Positions 1 through 8,669 of a stretch of 64,000 nt of DNA are shown piece after piece. Numbering within the stretch: position 1 is the first letter of the stretch; every line of letters starts with the position of its first letter. The notes beneath the pieces are model-generated. The model was not told where the DNA came from. It did not search any database and saw nothing but the letters and a program-made list of their open reading frames with translations. A program made the position numbers and the translations under genes. Origin of the DNA: Acidovorax sp. NO-1 (GTDB taxonomy: Bacteria; Pseudomonadota; Gammaproteobacteria; Burkholderiales; Burkholderiaceae_C); NCBI RefSeq assembly GCF_000238595.1, contig NZ_AGTS01000071.1, forward strand, positions 98,628-162,627, given 5' to 3'.

Positions 1-51
1 GCACCCGGCAAGGGCGCAAGCCTGAACAGTGCCGCCAATAAACGCAGTTTT

Positions 52-110
52 AAACAAATCGGCCCCGGGCGCTTATGCAATAAGCGCCAATAGCTATTAA
101 TTTTATAGCG
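52..110 (-). repeat. Dispersed hairpin repeat, family A, copy 1
   Basis: This is a roughly 55-bp element built on a perfect 8-bp stem, GGCGCTTA (68-75) and TAAGCGCC (81-88), around a 5-base loop. The flanks match other copies in the window: 'aaatcggcc' before the stem and 'aatagctat' after it, in reverse orientation. It lies upstream of the first gene. The only other content seen in the first 231 bases is ordinary spacer. Confidence 0.75.
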
Positions 111-231
111 ATGGGGCAGCGCAGTGCCCCGTGCCGGGGCCGGGTGATGCAGCGGGCTGCGCTTGCAGACACAATGGGAGTGTTAACGTTCTGTAGCATT
201 TCGCACAGTACATCCCACCCCACGGCGCCCC

Positions 232-2568
232 ATGTCCCTTGCGGAACGAATCCTCTCAGTGGTCTGGCTGGGCGCAGCCACGCTGATGTTTGCCGCGTCG
301 CTGGGAATGCCGGATGCCAGCGTGCGGGTGTTTCTGGACAACGCCTCCTGGAGCCTGGCGTTCTGGCTGTCGGCCTACTGGGCCTGGCGTGGCTGGGTGA
401 AGGCGCCCCCTGGCCAGCGCACGGTGCACACCGGCCTGCTGTTGTTTGCCCTGCTGGTGGCGGTGGGGCAAATGGTGTGGAACCTGCAGGTGGCCCTGGA
501 CTGGAATCCGTTTCCAGCCCCTGCGGACGCATTCTTCCTGCTTGGGGGGCCCCTGCTGGCGGCCACCGTGATCCGCGCCACGTTCACCCGCCTGTCCCGC
601 GACCGCGCTTACCCTGCGGCGCTGGACTTTGGCGGCGCGGTGCTGGCGGCGCTGGCCTTCACGCTGGTGGTCTACCTGCCGGCCGAGGGCGTGCGGTCGC
701 TGGCGGTGGGGGCTGTGCTGGTGCTGTATCCGGCCGGGTTCCTCACGGCTGCGGGTGTCACGGCGCTGGCCATACCCACCGTGGGGGTGCGCGTCACGCG
801 CTCGCACCTGCTGGTGCTGGCGGGCCTGCTGGGCTACGGCCTGAGCTGGATGCACTGGAACCTCATGGTGATCGGCGGCCAGCTGCAGTCCGGGATGTGG
901 TTCAACGCCAGCTTCAGCCTGTCGGCCGTGGCGCTGGGCTGGGGCGCGCGCTGGCTGGGTTTTGACACCGCCGAAGATGCGGACTTCCGCCGCCGCTGTG
1001 ACCGGGTCATGAACTACGTGCCGCTGGTGTCCATGACCCTGGCGGCCATCACGCTGGTGCTGCTGTTTCTGGCGCCCGAGGGGCGGGCCGGGGTCCAGGC
1101 GCTGGTCCTTGCCTGTTGCCTGCTGGTGCTGCTGCTGGCTGCACTGCGCCAGACCATTGTGGTGAGCCTGCTCAACCGCCTGCGCACGGCCGAGGCCGCC
1201 GTGCTGCGCAACGAGGAAGAGCTGTACCGCGTGGCGCATTTTGATGCCCTCACCGGGCTGCCCAACCGCCGCTACTTTGAAGATGCGCTGGAGCGCGCCG
1301 TGGCCGAGGCAGCGCGCGATACGCAGGGCGCCAACCGCCGCGTGGCGCTGCTGCTGATCGACCTGGACCACTTCAAGAGCGTGAACGAAACCTACGGCCA
1401 CCGGGTGGGCGACGCGCTGCTCAGCGAGGTGGGCCAGCGCATCACCCAGCTGCTGGCGGGGCAGGGCCTGGTGTCGCGGCTGGCCAATGACCAGTTCACC
1501 GTGATGCTGCTGCGCCCTGCGTCGCGCACCGATCTGGCGCAGCTGGCGGCCACGCTGCTGGAAGGCCTGGCGCAGCCCTGGGAGCTGTCGGAAGTGGGCG
1601 CGCAGTACATGGGCGCGAGCCTGGGCATCAGCCTGTTCCCGGATGATTCGGCCAACAGCGTGGAGCTGGTGCGCCATGCGCATTCGGCACTGCATGCCGC
1701 CAAGAGCGCGGCGCGGGGCTCGTACCGCTTTTACATCGAGGAGTTCACGGAGGTCACGCGCAGCCGGCTGGAGCTGCGCCGCCGCCTGCACAGCGCGCTG
1801 GAGCGGGGCGAGTTCACGCTGGTGTACCAGCCCCAGCTTGACCAGCAGCGCCACACGGTGGGCGCCGAGGCGCTGCTGCGCTGGTCGGTGGACGGCAAGG
1901 CGGTGCCGCCCGACGAGTTCATCCCGCTGGCCGAAGAAGGGGGGCTCATCGTGCCCATCGGTCTGTGGGTGTTCGAGGCTGCCTGCCAGCAGGTGGCGCA
2001 GTGGCGCGCCGGGGGCTGGCAGGTGCCGGTGATTTCGGTCAACGTGTCCACGATCCAGATGCGCGAGCCCGGGTTTGCGCAGGCGCTGCTCGCGCTGACC
2101 GCACGCCACGGCGTGCCACCCGCCGGCCTGGTGCTGGAGATTACCGAATCGCAGTTGCTCGACGAATCGCTCTACGGCATTGCGCTTGACCTCAAAAACG
2201 CGGGGTTTGGCTTGTCGATTGACGACTTTGGCACCGGCCACTCGTCCCTCATCAAGCTGCGCCGCCTGCCCGTGGGCGAGCTCAAGATCGACAAGATCTT
2301 CGTGCGTGACATCGTTCACGACGTGAACGACCGCGAGATTTGCGCCACCGTCAACGCGCTGGCCCGCACGCTGGGCCTGGAGGTGGTGGCAGAAGGGGTG
2401 GAAACCCAGGAGCAGTTCGAACTGCTGGTCAGGATGGGCTGCCAGCGGTTTCAGGGCTGGCTGTTTGCCCCTGCGCTCACGCCGGCATTGCTGGCCGAAC
2501 GCTGGCTGCAGCGGGCCGAGGCAGGCGAGGCCGCAACGGCCGGTTCAGTGGCGCCGGATGGCGCCTGA
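232..2568 (+). CDS. Membrane-bound GGDEF/EAL protein, probably a c-di-GMP phosphodiesterase
   Basis: The 778-residue protein starts with about 310 residues of hydrophobic helices, enough for eight or more membrane spans. A GGDEF domain follows, beginning near residue 335 (HFDALTGLPNRR), and then an EAL domain from about residue 530. The GGDEF signature is degenerate: near residue 416 the site reads ANDQF, so cyclase activity is unlikely. The EAL domain keeps the metal and catalytic set seen in active enzymes: EALLRW near 545, ITES, DDFGTG and AEGVET. I infer that it degrades c-di-GMP, with the GGDEF part perhaps binding GTP as an allosteric input and the membrane part sensing a signal. The ATG is the first good start after the upstream repeat. 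Its 3' end overlaps the convergent symporter gene by 24 bp. Confidence 0.9.
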   Translation: MSLAERILSVVWLGAATLMFAASLGMPDASVRVFLDNASWSLAFWLSAYWAWRGWVKAPPGQRTVHTGLLLFALLVAVGQMVWNLQVALDWNPFPAPADAFFLLGGPLLAATVIRATFTRLSRDRAYPAALDFGGAVLAALAFTLVVYLPAEGVRSLAVGAVLVLYPAGFLTAAGVTALAIPTVGVRVTRSHLLVLAGLLGYGLSWMHWNLMVIGGQLQSGMWFNASFSLSAVALGWGARWLGFDTAEDADFRRRCDRVMNYVPLVSMTLAAITLVLLFLAPEGRAGVQALVLACCLLVLLLAALRQTIVVSLLNRLRTAEAAVLRNEEELYRVAHFDALTGLPNRRYFEDALERAVAEAARDTQGANRRVALLLIDLDHFKSVNETYGHRVGDALLSEVGQRITQLLAGQGLVSRLANDQFTVMLLRPASRTDLAQLAATLLEGLAQPWELSEVGAQYMGASLGISLFPDDSANSVELVRHAHSALHAAKSAARGSYRFYIEEFTEVTRSRLELRRRLHSALERGEFTLVYQPQLDQQRHTVGAEALLRWSVDGKAVPPDEFIPLAEEGGLIVPIGLWVFEAACQQVAQWRAGGWQVPVISVNVSTIQMREPGFAQALLALTARHGVPPAGLVLEITESQLLDESLYGIALDLKNAGFGLSIDDFGTGHSSLIKLRRLPVGELKIDKIFVRDIVHDVNDREICATVNALARTLGLEVVAEGVETQEQFELLVRMGCQRFQGWLFAPALTPALLAERWLQRAEAGEAATAGSVAPDGA

Positions 2569-4029
2569 CGCCACCCCGGCCTCGTAGCGCCGCACCTCGT
2601 CGCGCACCACGGGCAGCAGGAAGTACAGCCCCACCACATTGGCCAGCGCCATGGCAAAAATCATGGCATCCGAAAAATCGATCACCGGGCCCAGGCCCAT
2701 GCTGGCCCCGGCCACCACGCAGGCCAGAAAAAGCAGCTTGAACACCAGCCCCGTGATGGCATGGTCGCCCAGCAGGTAGGCCCAGGCCTGCAGGCCGTAG
2801 TACGACCAGGTGACCATGGTGGAGAACGCAAACAGCACCACGGCCAGCGCCAGCACATATGGAAACCACCACACGGCGCTGGCAAACGCAGCGGATGTCA
2901 GGGCCACGCCCCGCGCATCGCCCGCCGCCACCGTCAGCCCTCCGGCGTCCACATGGCCCGTGACAATCACCACAAGCGCCGTTACGGTGCAGATCACCAC
3001 CGTGTCGATGAAGGGCTCGAGCAGTGCGGCATACCCCTGGGATACCGGCTGGTCGGTCTGCACCGCCGAATGTGCGATGGCCGCCGAACCCACCCCCGCT
3101 TCGTTGGAGAACGCCGCGCGCTTGAAGCCCTGCACCATGGCACCCAGCACGCCACCGGCCACGCCCTCGGCTGAAAACGCGCCCTGCAGAATTTGCGCCG
3201 CCGCCCACACCAGTTGATCGGCATGCAGCGCCAGCACCACCAGCCCCGCGCCCACATAGGTGAGCGCCATGAAGGGCACCACCGCCTCGGTCACCCGTGC
3301 AATGGAGCGGATGCCGCCCAGAATCACCAGCCCCACCAGAGCCGCCAGCCCCAGCCCGAACACCTAGCCGCGGCCGGCCAGCACGCTGTCTGCGCCGCCC
3401 GTCACGCCCAGCACCTGCTGAAAACTCTGGTTGGCCTGGAACATGTTGCCCCCGCCCAGGGCGCCGCCCACGCAGCACACGGCAAAGAACACGGCCAGCA
3501 CCCTGCCCAGCACCGGGCGCCCGCGTTCGGCCAGGCCTTTGGAGAGGTAGCGCATGGGCCCGCCCGAAATGGCGCCGGTGGCGGGGTCTACGCTGCGGTA
3601 CTTCACCCCCAGCGTCACCTCGGTGAACTTGGAGGCCATGCCCAGCAGCCCGGCCACGATCATCCAGAACGTGGCGCCCGCGCCGCCCAGGCTGACCGCC
3701 ACGGCCACGCCCGCAATGTTGCCCAGCCCCACGGTGCCTGAGACGGCGGTGGTCAGCGCCTGGAAGGGCGTCACCTCGCCCGCCATGGCCGGGTTGGAAT
3801 AGCGCCCGCGCACCACGGCAATGGCGTGGCCAAAACCGCGCAGCTGGATGAAGCGAAACGCCAGGGTGAACACCCCGGCGGCCACGATGAGCCAGCCCAC
3901 GATGAGCGGAAACTCGGTGCCGCCCACCGGCACGGCATAAAAAATGGCGCCCGACACGACATCGGCATAGGGAGCGATGGCGGCGCTGATGCGCTCGTCC
4001 ACGCTGAGAGCCTGGGATGCAGGCGTCAT
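2545..4029 (-). pseudogene. Na+/alanine-type symporter (AgcS family) interrupted by an in-frame amber codon
   Basis: The two halves lie in one frame and together make a 494-codon sodium:alanine/glycine symporter, a normal family length. Typical family stretches are present: [51 protein letters not shown]. Codon 222 is TAG (3364-3366), between AGRG and VFGLGLAALVGLV. Relatives usually carry an aromatic residue here, so a TGG-to-TAG transition (plus-strand C to T at 3365) is the simplest explanation. As read, translation stops after less than half the transporter. A downstream GTG could restart only a fragment. The start ATG at 4029 is preceded by GGAG at a good distance. If intact, it would import alanine or glycine with sodium across the inner membrane. 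The stop could be a sequencing error, a strain-specific null, or suppressed. Confidence 0.85.
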
Positions 4030-4127
4030 GGCGGGGTTCTCCGTGGATGATGACCACGGCATCATCCCCCATCAACACTGGCGTCTGCCGTTGCAGCCCC
4101 GCGCTGCAGTCGGGGATGGTGTCTGCA

Positions 4128-4196
4128 GTTGCTATGCTTGTAATAGCTGCTGGCGCTTTATGGATAAGCGCTGGAGGCTGTTTTTACCTGAATTTT
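4128..4196 (+). repeat. Dispersed hairpin repeat, family A, copy 2
   Basis: It contains ATAGCTGCTGGCGC, then TTTATGGATAAGCGC, then TGGAGGCTGTTTTT, which is the forward consensus of the family. It lies between the symporter start and the azoR terminator. Confidence 0.85.
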
Positions 4197-4202
4197 CGTC
4201 GT

Positions 4203-4232
4203 TCAAAAGCAAAACCCGGCGCAGGGCCGGGT
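4203..4232 (-). terminator. Rho-independent terminator after azoR
   Basis: Read leftward, a 7-bp GC stem (ACCCGGC / GCCGGGT, plus-strand 4214-4220 and 4226-4232) closes a 5-base loop and is followed by TTTTGCTTTT. It lies about 45 bp past the azoR stop codon. Confidence 0.8.
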
Positions 4233-4277
4233 CGGGTGATGGCGCGCGAGCGCGCCGTCGTCAGGCTTGGCCAGAGA

Positions 4278-4925
4278 TCAGGCGGCCTGCGACACGCTGG
4301 CCTGGTTGGCGGCCACGCTGGTGTGGGTGGTGATGTCCACATGGGCCGAGGCCAGGGCGGCGGCCTTGGCATCGGGGCCCATGGCTACGCCCTCGGCGCG
4401 CACAAAACGCACGTCGGTGATGCCGAAGAAACCGAACACCACCTTCAGGTAGCTCTCCTGGTGCTCCATGGCCTGGCCGCCTTCGCTGGTCGAATACACA
4501 CCGCCCCGGGTGGAGGCGACGATGACCGTCTTGCCCTTGGCCAGCCCTTCCGGGCCGTTGGCGGTGTACTGGAACGTGCGGCCAGGCTGGGCGAGGCGGT
4601 CGATCCAGGCCTTGAGCTGCGAGGGGATGCTGAAGTTGTAGAACGGCGCGCCGATCACCACCACGTCAGCCGCCAGGAACTGGCTGACCAGCTGTTCAGA
4701 CACGGCGTTCTCACGCTTTTGCGCGTCGCTCAGGCCGTCGGTCTGGCCCGTGCGGGGCGCCATGGCGTCCATGGTGAAGTGGGCGGGCGCATTGGCTACA
4801 AGATCAAGGTAGCTCACCTGGGTGTCGGGGTGGCTGGCCTTGTAGGCGGCCACGATCTGTGCCGTGAGCTGGCGGGAAACGGATTGGTCACCGGTGATGG
4901 CAGAGTCGATGTGAAGCAGTTGCAT
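4278..4925 (-). CDS. azoR: FMN-dependent NADH-azoreductase
   Basis: This 215-residue protein belongs to the AzoR/NQO2-like flavodoxin-fold family (usual length about 200). The enzymes reduce azo compounds and quinones by two-electron transfer from NAD(P)H in the cytoplasm. Visible marks are the N-terminal FMN-phosphate region ([16 protein letters not shown]), [18 protein letters not shown], which is the usual MYNF-type flavin and substrate loop, and STRGGVYS. I chose the ATG at 4925 because GGAG sits 9 bases upstream; an in-frame ATG at 4988 has no such signal. The gene is divergent from a LysR regulator, with a perfect palindrome between them, so it is probably induced by quinone or electrophile stress through that regulator. 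A clear terminator follows. Confidence 0.93.
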   Translation of the reverse strand: MQLLHIDSAITGDQSVSRQLTAQIVAAYKASHPDTQVSYLDLVANAPAHFTMDAMAPRTGQTDGLSDAQKRENAVSEQLVSQFLAADVVVIGAPFYNFSIPSQLKAWIDRLAQPGRTFQYTANGPEGLAKGKTVIVASTRGGVYSTSEGGQAMEHQESYLKVVFGFFGITDVRFVRAEGVAMGPDAKAAALASAHVDITTHTSVAANQASVSQAA

Positions 4926-5023
4926 GAAGTTCTCCGAGGTCTGTGTAAGGCCACCGTATGTGGCCATGGGTTGATTGTGCTCAGGCATGGTTTTGTTGAT
5001 AAGCCGGCAAAATTGCGATAGAT

Positions 5024-5041
5024 TGTTCTACCCATAGAACA
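5024..5041. promoter_or_regulatory. Palindromic operator between azoR and its LysR regulator
   Basis: TGTTCTA (5024-5030) and TAGAACA (5035-5041) form a perfect 7-bp inverted repeat with a 4-base spacer. It lies ten bases before the LysR ATG, in the divergent promoter region. It has the T-N11-A shape expected of LysR-type binding sites. Binding here could repress the regulator's own gene and control azoR. Confidence 0.7.
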
Positions 5042-5050
5042 GTGATCGCC

Positions 5051-5998
5051 ATGCAAGACCTCAACGACATGCTGTATTTCGCCGAAGTGGTGGAGCGGGG
5101 CGGTTTTGCCGCTGCCGGACGCGCCCTGGGCATCCCCAAGTCCCGGCTGTCCCGCCGGGTGTCCGATCTGGAGACCCAGCTGGGCGTGCGCCTGCTGCAG
5201 CGCACCACCCGCAAGCTCTCGCTGACCGAAGTGGGCGAGGCCTACTTGCGCCACTGCCAGGCCATGCGCGAGTCGGCCCAGGCCGCGGCGGACACGGTGG
5301 CCCAGGTGCAGACCAAGCCGCGCGGCACCATCCGCGTGAGTTGCCCGGTCACACTGGCGCAGACCGTAGTGGCCGAGCTGATACCCCGGTTTCTGGCCCA
5401 GTACCCCGAGGTGCGCATCGACATGCTGGTGAGCAACCGTGCCGTGAACCTGGTGGAGGAGGGCATCGATGTTGCGCTGCGAGTGCGCGCCTCGGTGGAC
5501 GACAGCGGCAGCATGGTGGTCAAGCGGCTGGACACCACCACCCAGATCCTGGTGGCAAGCCCCGAGCTGCTCATCCGCCAGGGCACTCCAGAGACTCTGG
5601 ACGACCTGGCCAAGCTCGACAGCATCGCCATGTCGGCCCCCGACGGCCGCTCCACCTGGCACTTGATAGGCCCGGGCGGCGTGCAACAGGTGGTGCACCA
5701 CACGCCGCGCTATGTGGCCGACGACCTGCTCACGCTCAAGTTCGCCGCCGTGGCGGGCACGGGCGTGTGCTGGATGCCCGACTACATGTGCCATGAAGAA
5801 ATGCGCGCGCGCAAGCTGGTGCGCGTGTTGCCCGACTGGGGCCCTGCCACCGCCATCGTGCACGCGGTGTTTCCGTCGCGCCGGGGGCTGTCGCCCGCCG
5901 TGCGGCGTTTTCTGGACTTTCTGGGCGAGGCAACGCCGGGGCGCAGCAGCCTCAGCACGCGCCAGGCCCTGCAAGGGCTGGACGGCGCGGACATCTGA
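5051..5998 (+). CDS. LysR-family transcriptional regulator
   Basis: The 315-residue protein has the usual LysR layout: a winged helix-turn-helix in the first 65 residues (FAAAGRALGIPKSRLSRRVS), a linker helix, and a two-lobed effector-binding domain. The pattern of the helix-turn-helix and the RTTRKLSLTEVGEAYL segment places it with the large CrgA/DhcR-like subgroup whose members often sit divergent to quinone reductases or dehydrogenases. Here it is divergent from azoR. I chose the ATG at 5051; an in-frame GTG at 5042 lies within the operator palindrome and would add three residues. Its likely target is azoR plus itself. The effector is unknown. Confidence 0.9.
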   Translation: MQDLNDMLYFAEVVERGGFAAAGRALGIPKSRLSRRVSDLETQLGVRLLQRTTRKLSLTEVGEAYLRHCQAMRESAQAAADTVAQVQTKPRGTIRVSCPVTLAQTVVAELIPRFLAQYPEVRIDMLVSNRAVNLVEEGIDVALRVRASVDDSGSMVVKRLDTTTQILVASPELLIRQGTPETLDDLAKLDSIAMSAPDGRSTWHLIGPGGVQQVVHHTPRYVADDLLTLKFAAVAGTGVCWMPDYMCHEEMRARKLVRVLPDWGPATAIVHAVFPSRRGLSPAVRRFLDFLGEATPGRSSLSTRQALQGLDGADI

Positions 5999-6185
5999 GC
6001 GGCGGTGGACTGAGCGGCCGTTTGCGGCTTACCGGGTAGCAAGAGCTCTCGCGGCCCGCACGTGCAAAGTCCGCTGCCGGGCGCGGGTACCACCAGCCCC
6101 GCGCTTTTTGCCGCCACAATGCAACCAATTGCAACTGTGCGGGCAGTCCGGGTGTTCACCACAGCGGGTCGTCCGGAAATTCCTT

Positions 6186-7055
6186 GTGACCGCTCCACAC
6201 CCCGTTGACGCCGATATCCGTCAAGCCCGCATCCACCCCGCCGTGCGGGCGATCGTGGTCCCGCCGTGCCCCGAGTCGCTGCTGCGTCTGCAGCAGATCG
6301 TGGCGGCACCCGAGCTGGATGCGGCCGCGCTGGAGCAGCTGGCCTCTTCGGACGTGGCGCTGGCCGCCGCGGTGATACGGCTGGCCAACAGCCCGCTCTA
6401 TGGCCTCACCCAGCCCGTGCAGACGGTAGGCATGGCGCTCACGGTGCTGGGGCTGCAGCCGTCGGTGGAGCTGCTGTCGGCCTTCATCACGCGCAACGCA
6501 TTGCAGGTGCGGTCGCCGCTGCTCGAGCATTTCTGGGAGAGCTCGCAACGCAGGGCCATTGCGTGCGAACACATCGGTCACCAGCTCTACAGCTTTGACC
6601 CCGGCCTGGGCTACAGCTTCGGGCTGTTCTGCCACGTGGGCATGCCGGTGCTGGTGAAGGCCGTGCGCGGCTATGCGGGCACGGTGACCGAGGCCCTGGC
6701 CCGCAAGGACCGCACCTTCACCCAGACCGAGAACGCCAGCCACCGCACCGACCACGCAGTAATGGGCGCCATCGTGGCCCGCACCTGGCATCTGCCGGGC
6801 GACGTGGCCCAGGCCATCTGGCTGCACCACGATTTTGCGTGCCTGGGCGATGAGCGCTTTGCGCCCGCAGTGCGCCACCTGGTGGCCGTGGGCCTGCTGG
6901 CCGAGTTCCTGGTTAACCACCACGACAACCTGCCGCCCACGCGCGAATGGCAGGAACACGGCCATGCCTGCATGGACCACCTGGATGTGACGCAGGATGA
7001 GCTGGACCACTGGATCGACGCGTTGCACCCCGCGTTCGAGGCTGTGCGGTTCTGA
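6186..7055 (+). CDS. HDOD-domain signalling protein
   Basis: The 289-residue protein carries an HDOD domain from about residue 20 to 220: LLRLQQIVAAPELDAAALE, then SSDVALAAAVIRLANSP, then a helical C-terminal half with LWLHHDF-like histidines. HDOD domains are relatives of HD phosphohydrolases that usually lack catalytic metal residues and act as scaffolds in two-component, chemotaxis or c-di-GMP circuits. The start is a GTG; the frame stays open upstream but no better start with a ribosome-binding site was seen. The 187 bases before it hold nothing I can identify. A second HDOD gene lies near 60.6 kb. The partner is not evident from the neighbours. Confidence 0.82.
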   Translation: MTAPHPVDADIRQARIHPAVRAIVVPPCPESLLRLQQIVAAPELDAAALEQLASSDVALAAAVIRLANSPLYGLTQPVQTVGMALTVLGLQPSVELLSAFITRNALQVRSPLLEHFWESSQRRAIACEHIGHQLYSFDPGLGYSFGLFCHVGMPVLVKAVRGYAGTVTEALARKDRTFTQTENASHRTDHAVMGAIVARTWHLPGDVAQAIWLHHDFACLGDERFAPAVRHLVAVGLLAEFLVNHHDNLPPTREWQEHGHACMDHLDVTQDELDHWIDALHPAFEAVRF

Positions 7056-7067
7056 GACTTCACCCGA

Positions 7068-8014
7068 TCACCGCGCCCCGTCCAGCAGGTCTGCAATGGC
7101 TGCGTGGCCCCGCAGCCGGGCTTGCTCGGCCGCGTTCAGGCCTTCCGCATCCACCAGCGCGGGGTTGGCGCCGAGCGCCAGGAGTTGCCCAACGGTGGTG
7201 GTCTGGCCATGCATGGCTGCCAGCATCAGCGGTGTTCTGCCCGCGCTGTCGCGCGTATCCACCGCCGCGCCCTGGCGCACCAGGTTGTGCACCTGGGGGG
7301 CGTTGCCCGCGCGCGCCGCGTCGTGCAAACCGCGCGACAGCGGTGCGCGGGATGCCATGTTGGCGGTGGGCGCAGGCGCTGCTGCACGGGCGGTTTCGGC
7401 CAGGGCAGCGTCCGCAGCCGGTGCCGCCGATTCCTTGGACAGCGGGGCCCGCCTCTCGGCAGGGTCCTCTTCACCGGTCGAACGCCTGTGCGACTGGGCG
7501 AAAGGCTCTTGAGCGAGGGCTGGCGCACCAGCTGGCGCTGGAGAAGGCGCAGGAGCCGGCCTGGCAGCCATGGCTGGGGCCGAAGGCTTGGCGGGTGCGG
7601 GGGCGGTGCCCGGCTGCGCACTCGCGGCTGGCGGTTCGGCGCGCCGCTTCGCCGCCGTGTCGGTCGTCGGCGCGGGGGAGGGGGTGGCACGCGCGCAGGC
7701 GCCGGCATCTCAGCCCGGCGCGGGCCGTGGGTGATTTCTTTTTCTTCGGGCGTTCCGCGCTCGAACTGGAGCATCAGCAGCCCGGCAAGGCCCAGCACGG
7801 CCACCGTGGCCAGGGCCGAGAGCTTCCAGCGCGACTGGTTGGCGGCGGCGCGTCCTGGGGCCGGGGGCGGGGCGGCGGTGGCGGCGGCAGTGGCGGCTGA
7901 CAGCATCTGCGCGTGCGCGCGCACGGCATCGCGCACATGCGCACCCGGGCGGGCGGCTTCGGTTGCACTGGCCTCGTGGTAGCGGCGTACCAGTTCGTCG
8001 TCTGGCGCACTCAT
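7068..8014 (-). pseudogene. Membrane protein with C-terminal ankyrin repeats, probable anti-sigma factor, frameshifted
   Basis: The N-terminal frame gives a short cytosolic segment (MSAPDDELVRRYHEAS), then one membrane span near residues 63-83 (WKLSALATVAVLGLAGLLML) and a Pro/Ala-rich linker. The C-terminal frame gives more linker, then about three ankyrin repeats (GLHDAARAGNAPQVHNLV, TPLMLAAMHGQT, ALGANPALVDAEGLNAAE). The two join by a one-base shift in a C-rich tract (plus-strand GGGGGAGGGGG, 7674-7684). One extra C would fuse them into about 315 residues. As read, the first frame runs on as arginine/proline-rich nonsense to 7226. The gene overlaps the sigma factor gene by ATGA, so the pair is co-translated. 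Placement and topology suggest it holds the sigma factor at the membrane. The homopolymer makes a sequencing error, phase variation or a genuine null all possible. Confidence 0.75.
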
Positions 8015-8631
8015 GGTGCAAATTCCTTGAGCTGGAGCCGCAAGCTGGCCCGCGCGTAACGCAGGCGGCTCTTGGCGGTTTCGAACTGGACGCCGGTGGC
8101 CTCGGCAATCTCCTGCACGCTCAGATCGCCTTCCGCCTGCAGCAAAAAGGCTTCGCGCTGTTCCAGGGGCAGGTTCTCCACTGCCGTGATCAACGCCACC
8201 GCCTGTTCGCGCGACTGCAACTGCCGCACGGGGCCGAAGCCCGAGTCGGCCATCAGCGTGTCCGCCAGGCTGTGCACGTCGTCGTCGCCACTTGCGTCCA
8301 GGCTGGTGTGGTGCCTGGCGGTGCGCAGGTGGTCTACCAGCCGGTGGTGGGCCAGCGTGAACAGCCAGGTGCGGAACTTCGCCTTGGCTTCATAGGTTCG
8401 TGCATGGCGCGCCACCGCAAACCACACATCCTGAAGCAGGTCGTCCGCCACCGCCTGCACTTTCACGCTGCGGTACACAAACCGCCATACCGCCAGTTCG
8501 TGCCGGGCGTACAGCGTGTCAAACGCAGCCATGTCTCCCCGGGCGTAGCGCAGCATCAGCGTTTCGTCGCCATCGTCTGCGGGTGCGGTGGAGCTGGGGG
8601 GCGGCACCCGCGCATTATGCGAGGCCCTCAT
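8011..8631 (-). CDS. ECF-family RNA polymerase sigma factor
   Basis: The 206-residue protein has a sigma-70 region 2 at about 25-100 (YRSVKVQAVADDLLQDVWF, the -10-recognition helix, then FRTWLFTLAHHRLVDHLR) and a region 4 at about 145-200 (LPLEQREAFLLQAEGDLS, then a helix-turn-helix VQEIAEATGVQFETAKSRL). It has no region 1.1 or 3, which marks group 4 (ECF). It is the middle gene of a leftward three-gene unit: exported protein, sigma factor, membrane ankyrin protein. The last gene overlaps it by 4 bp and is the probable anti-sigma factor. ECF genes are usually autoregulated. I could not identify a convincing promoter. Confidence 0.93.
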   Translation of the reverse strand: MRASHNARVPPPSSTAPADDGDETLMLRYARGDMAAFDTLYARHELAVWRFVYRSVKVQAVADDLLQDVWFAVARHARTYEAKAKFRTWLFTLAHHRLVDHLRTARHHTSLDASGDDDVHSLADTLMADSGFGPVRQLQSREQAVALITAVENLPLEQREAFLLQAEGDLSVQEIAEATGVQFETAKSRLRYARASLRLQLKEFAP

Positions 8632-8669
8632 GCACCGGCAGGCGCAGGTGTTGCAGGCGCTTGCACGGG

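Noticed and set aside
256..2319. A 687-codon open frame antisense to the GGDEF/EAL gene
   Set aside because: It is a His/Gln/Arg-rich product of GC-rich antisense reading with no family character, and the opposite strand has clear GGDEF and EAL motifs.
3361..3366. Recoding of the symporter TAG as an amino acid
   Set aside because: TAG is not used for selenocysteine, no pyrrolysine genes are seen, and a point mutation or sequencing error is simpler.
7671..7690. Programmed ribosomal frameshifting in the ankyrin protein gene
   Set aside because: No downstream pseudoknot or known slippery heptamer was recognised; a one-base loss in the C tract explains the data more simply.
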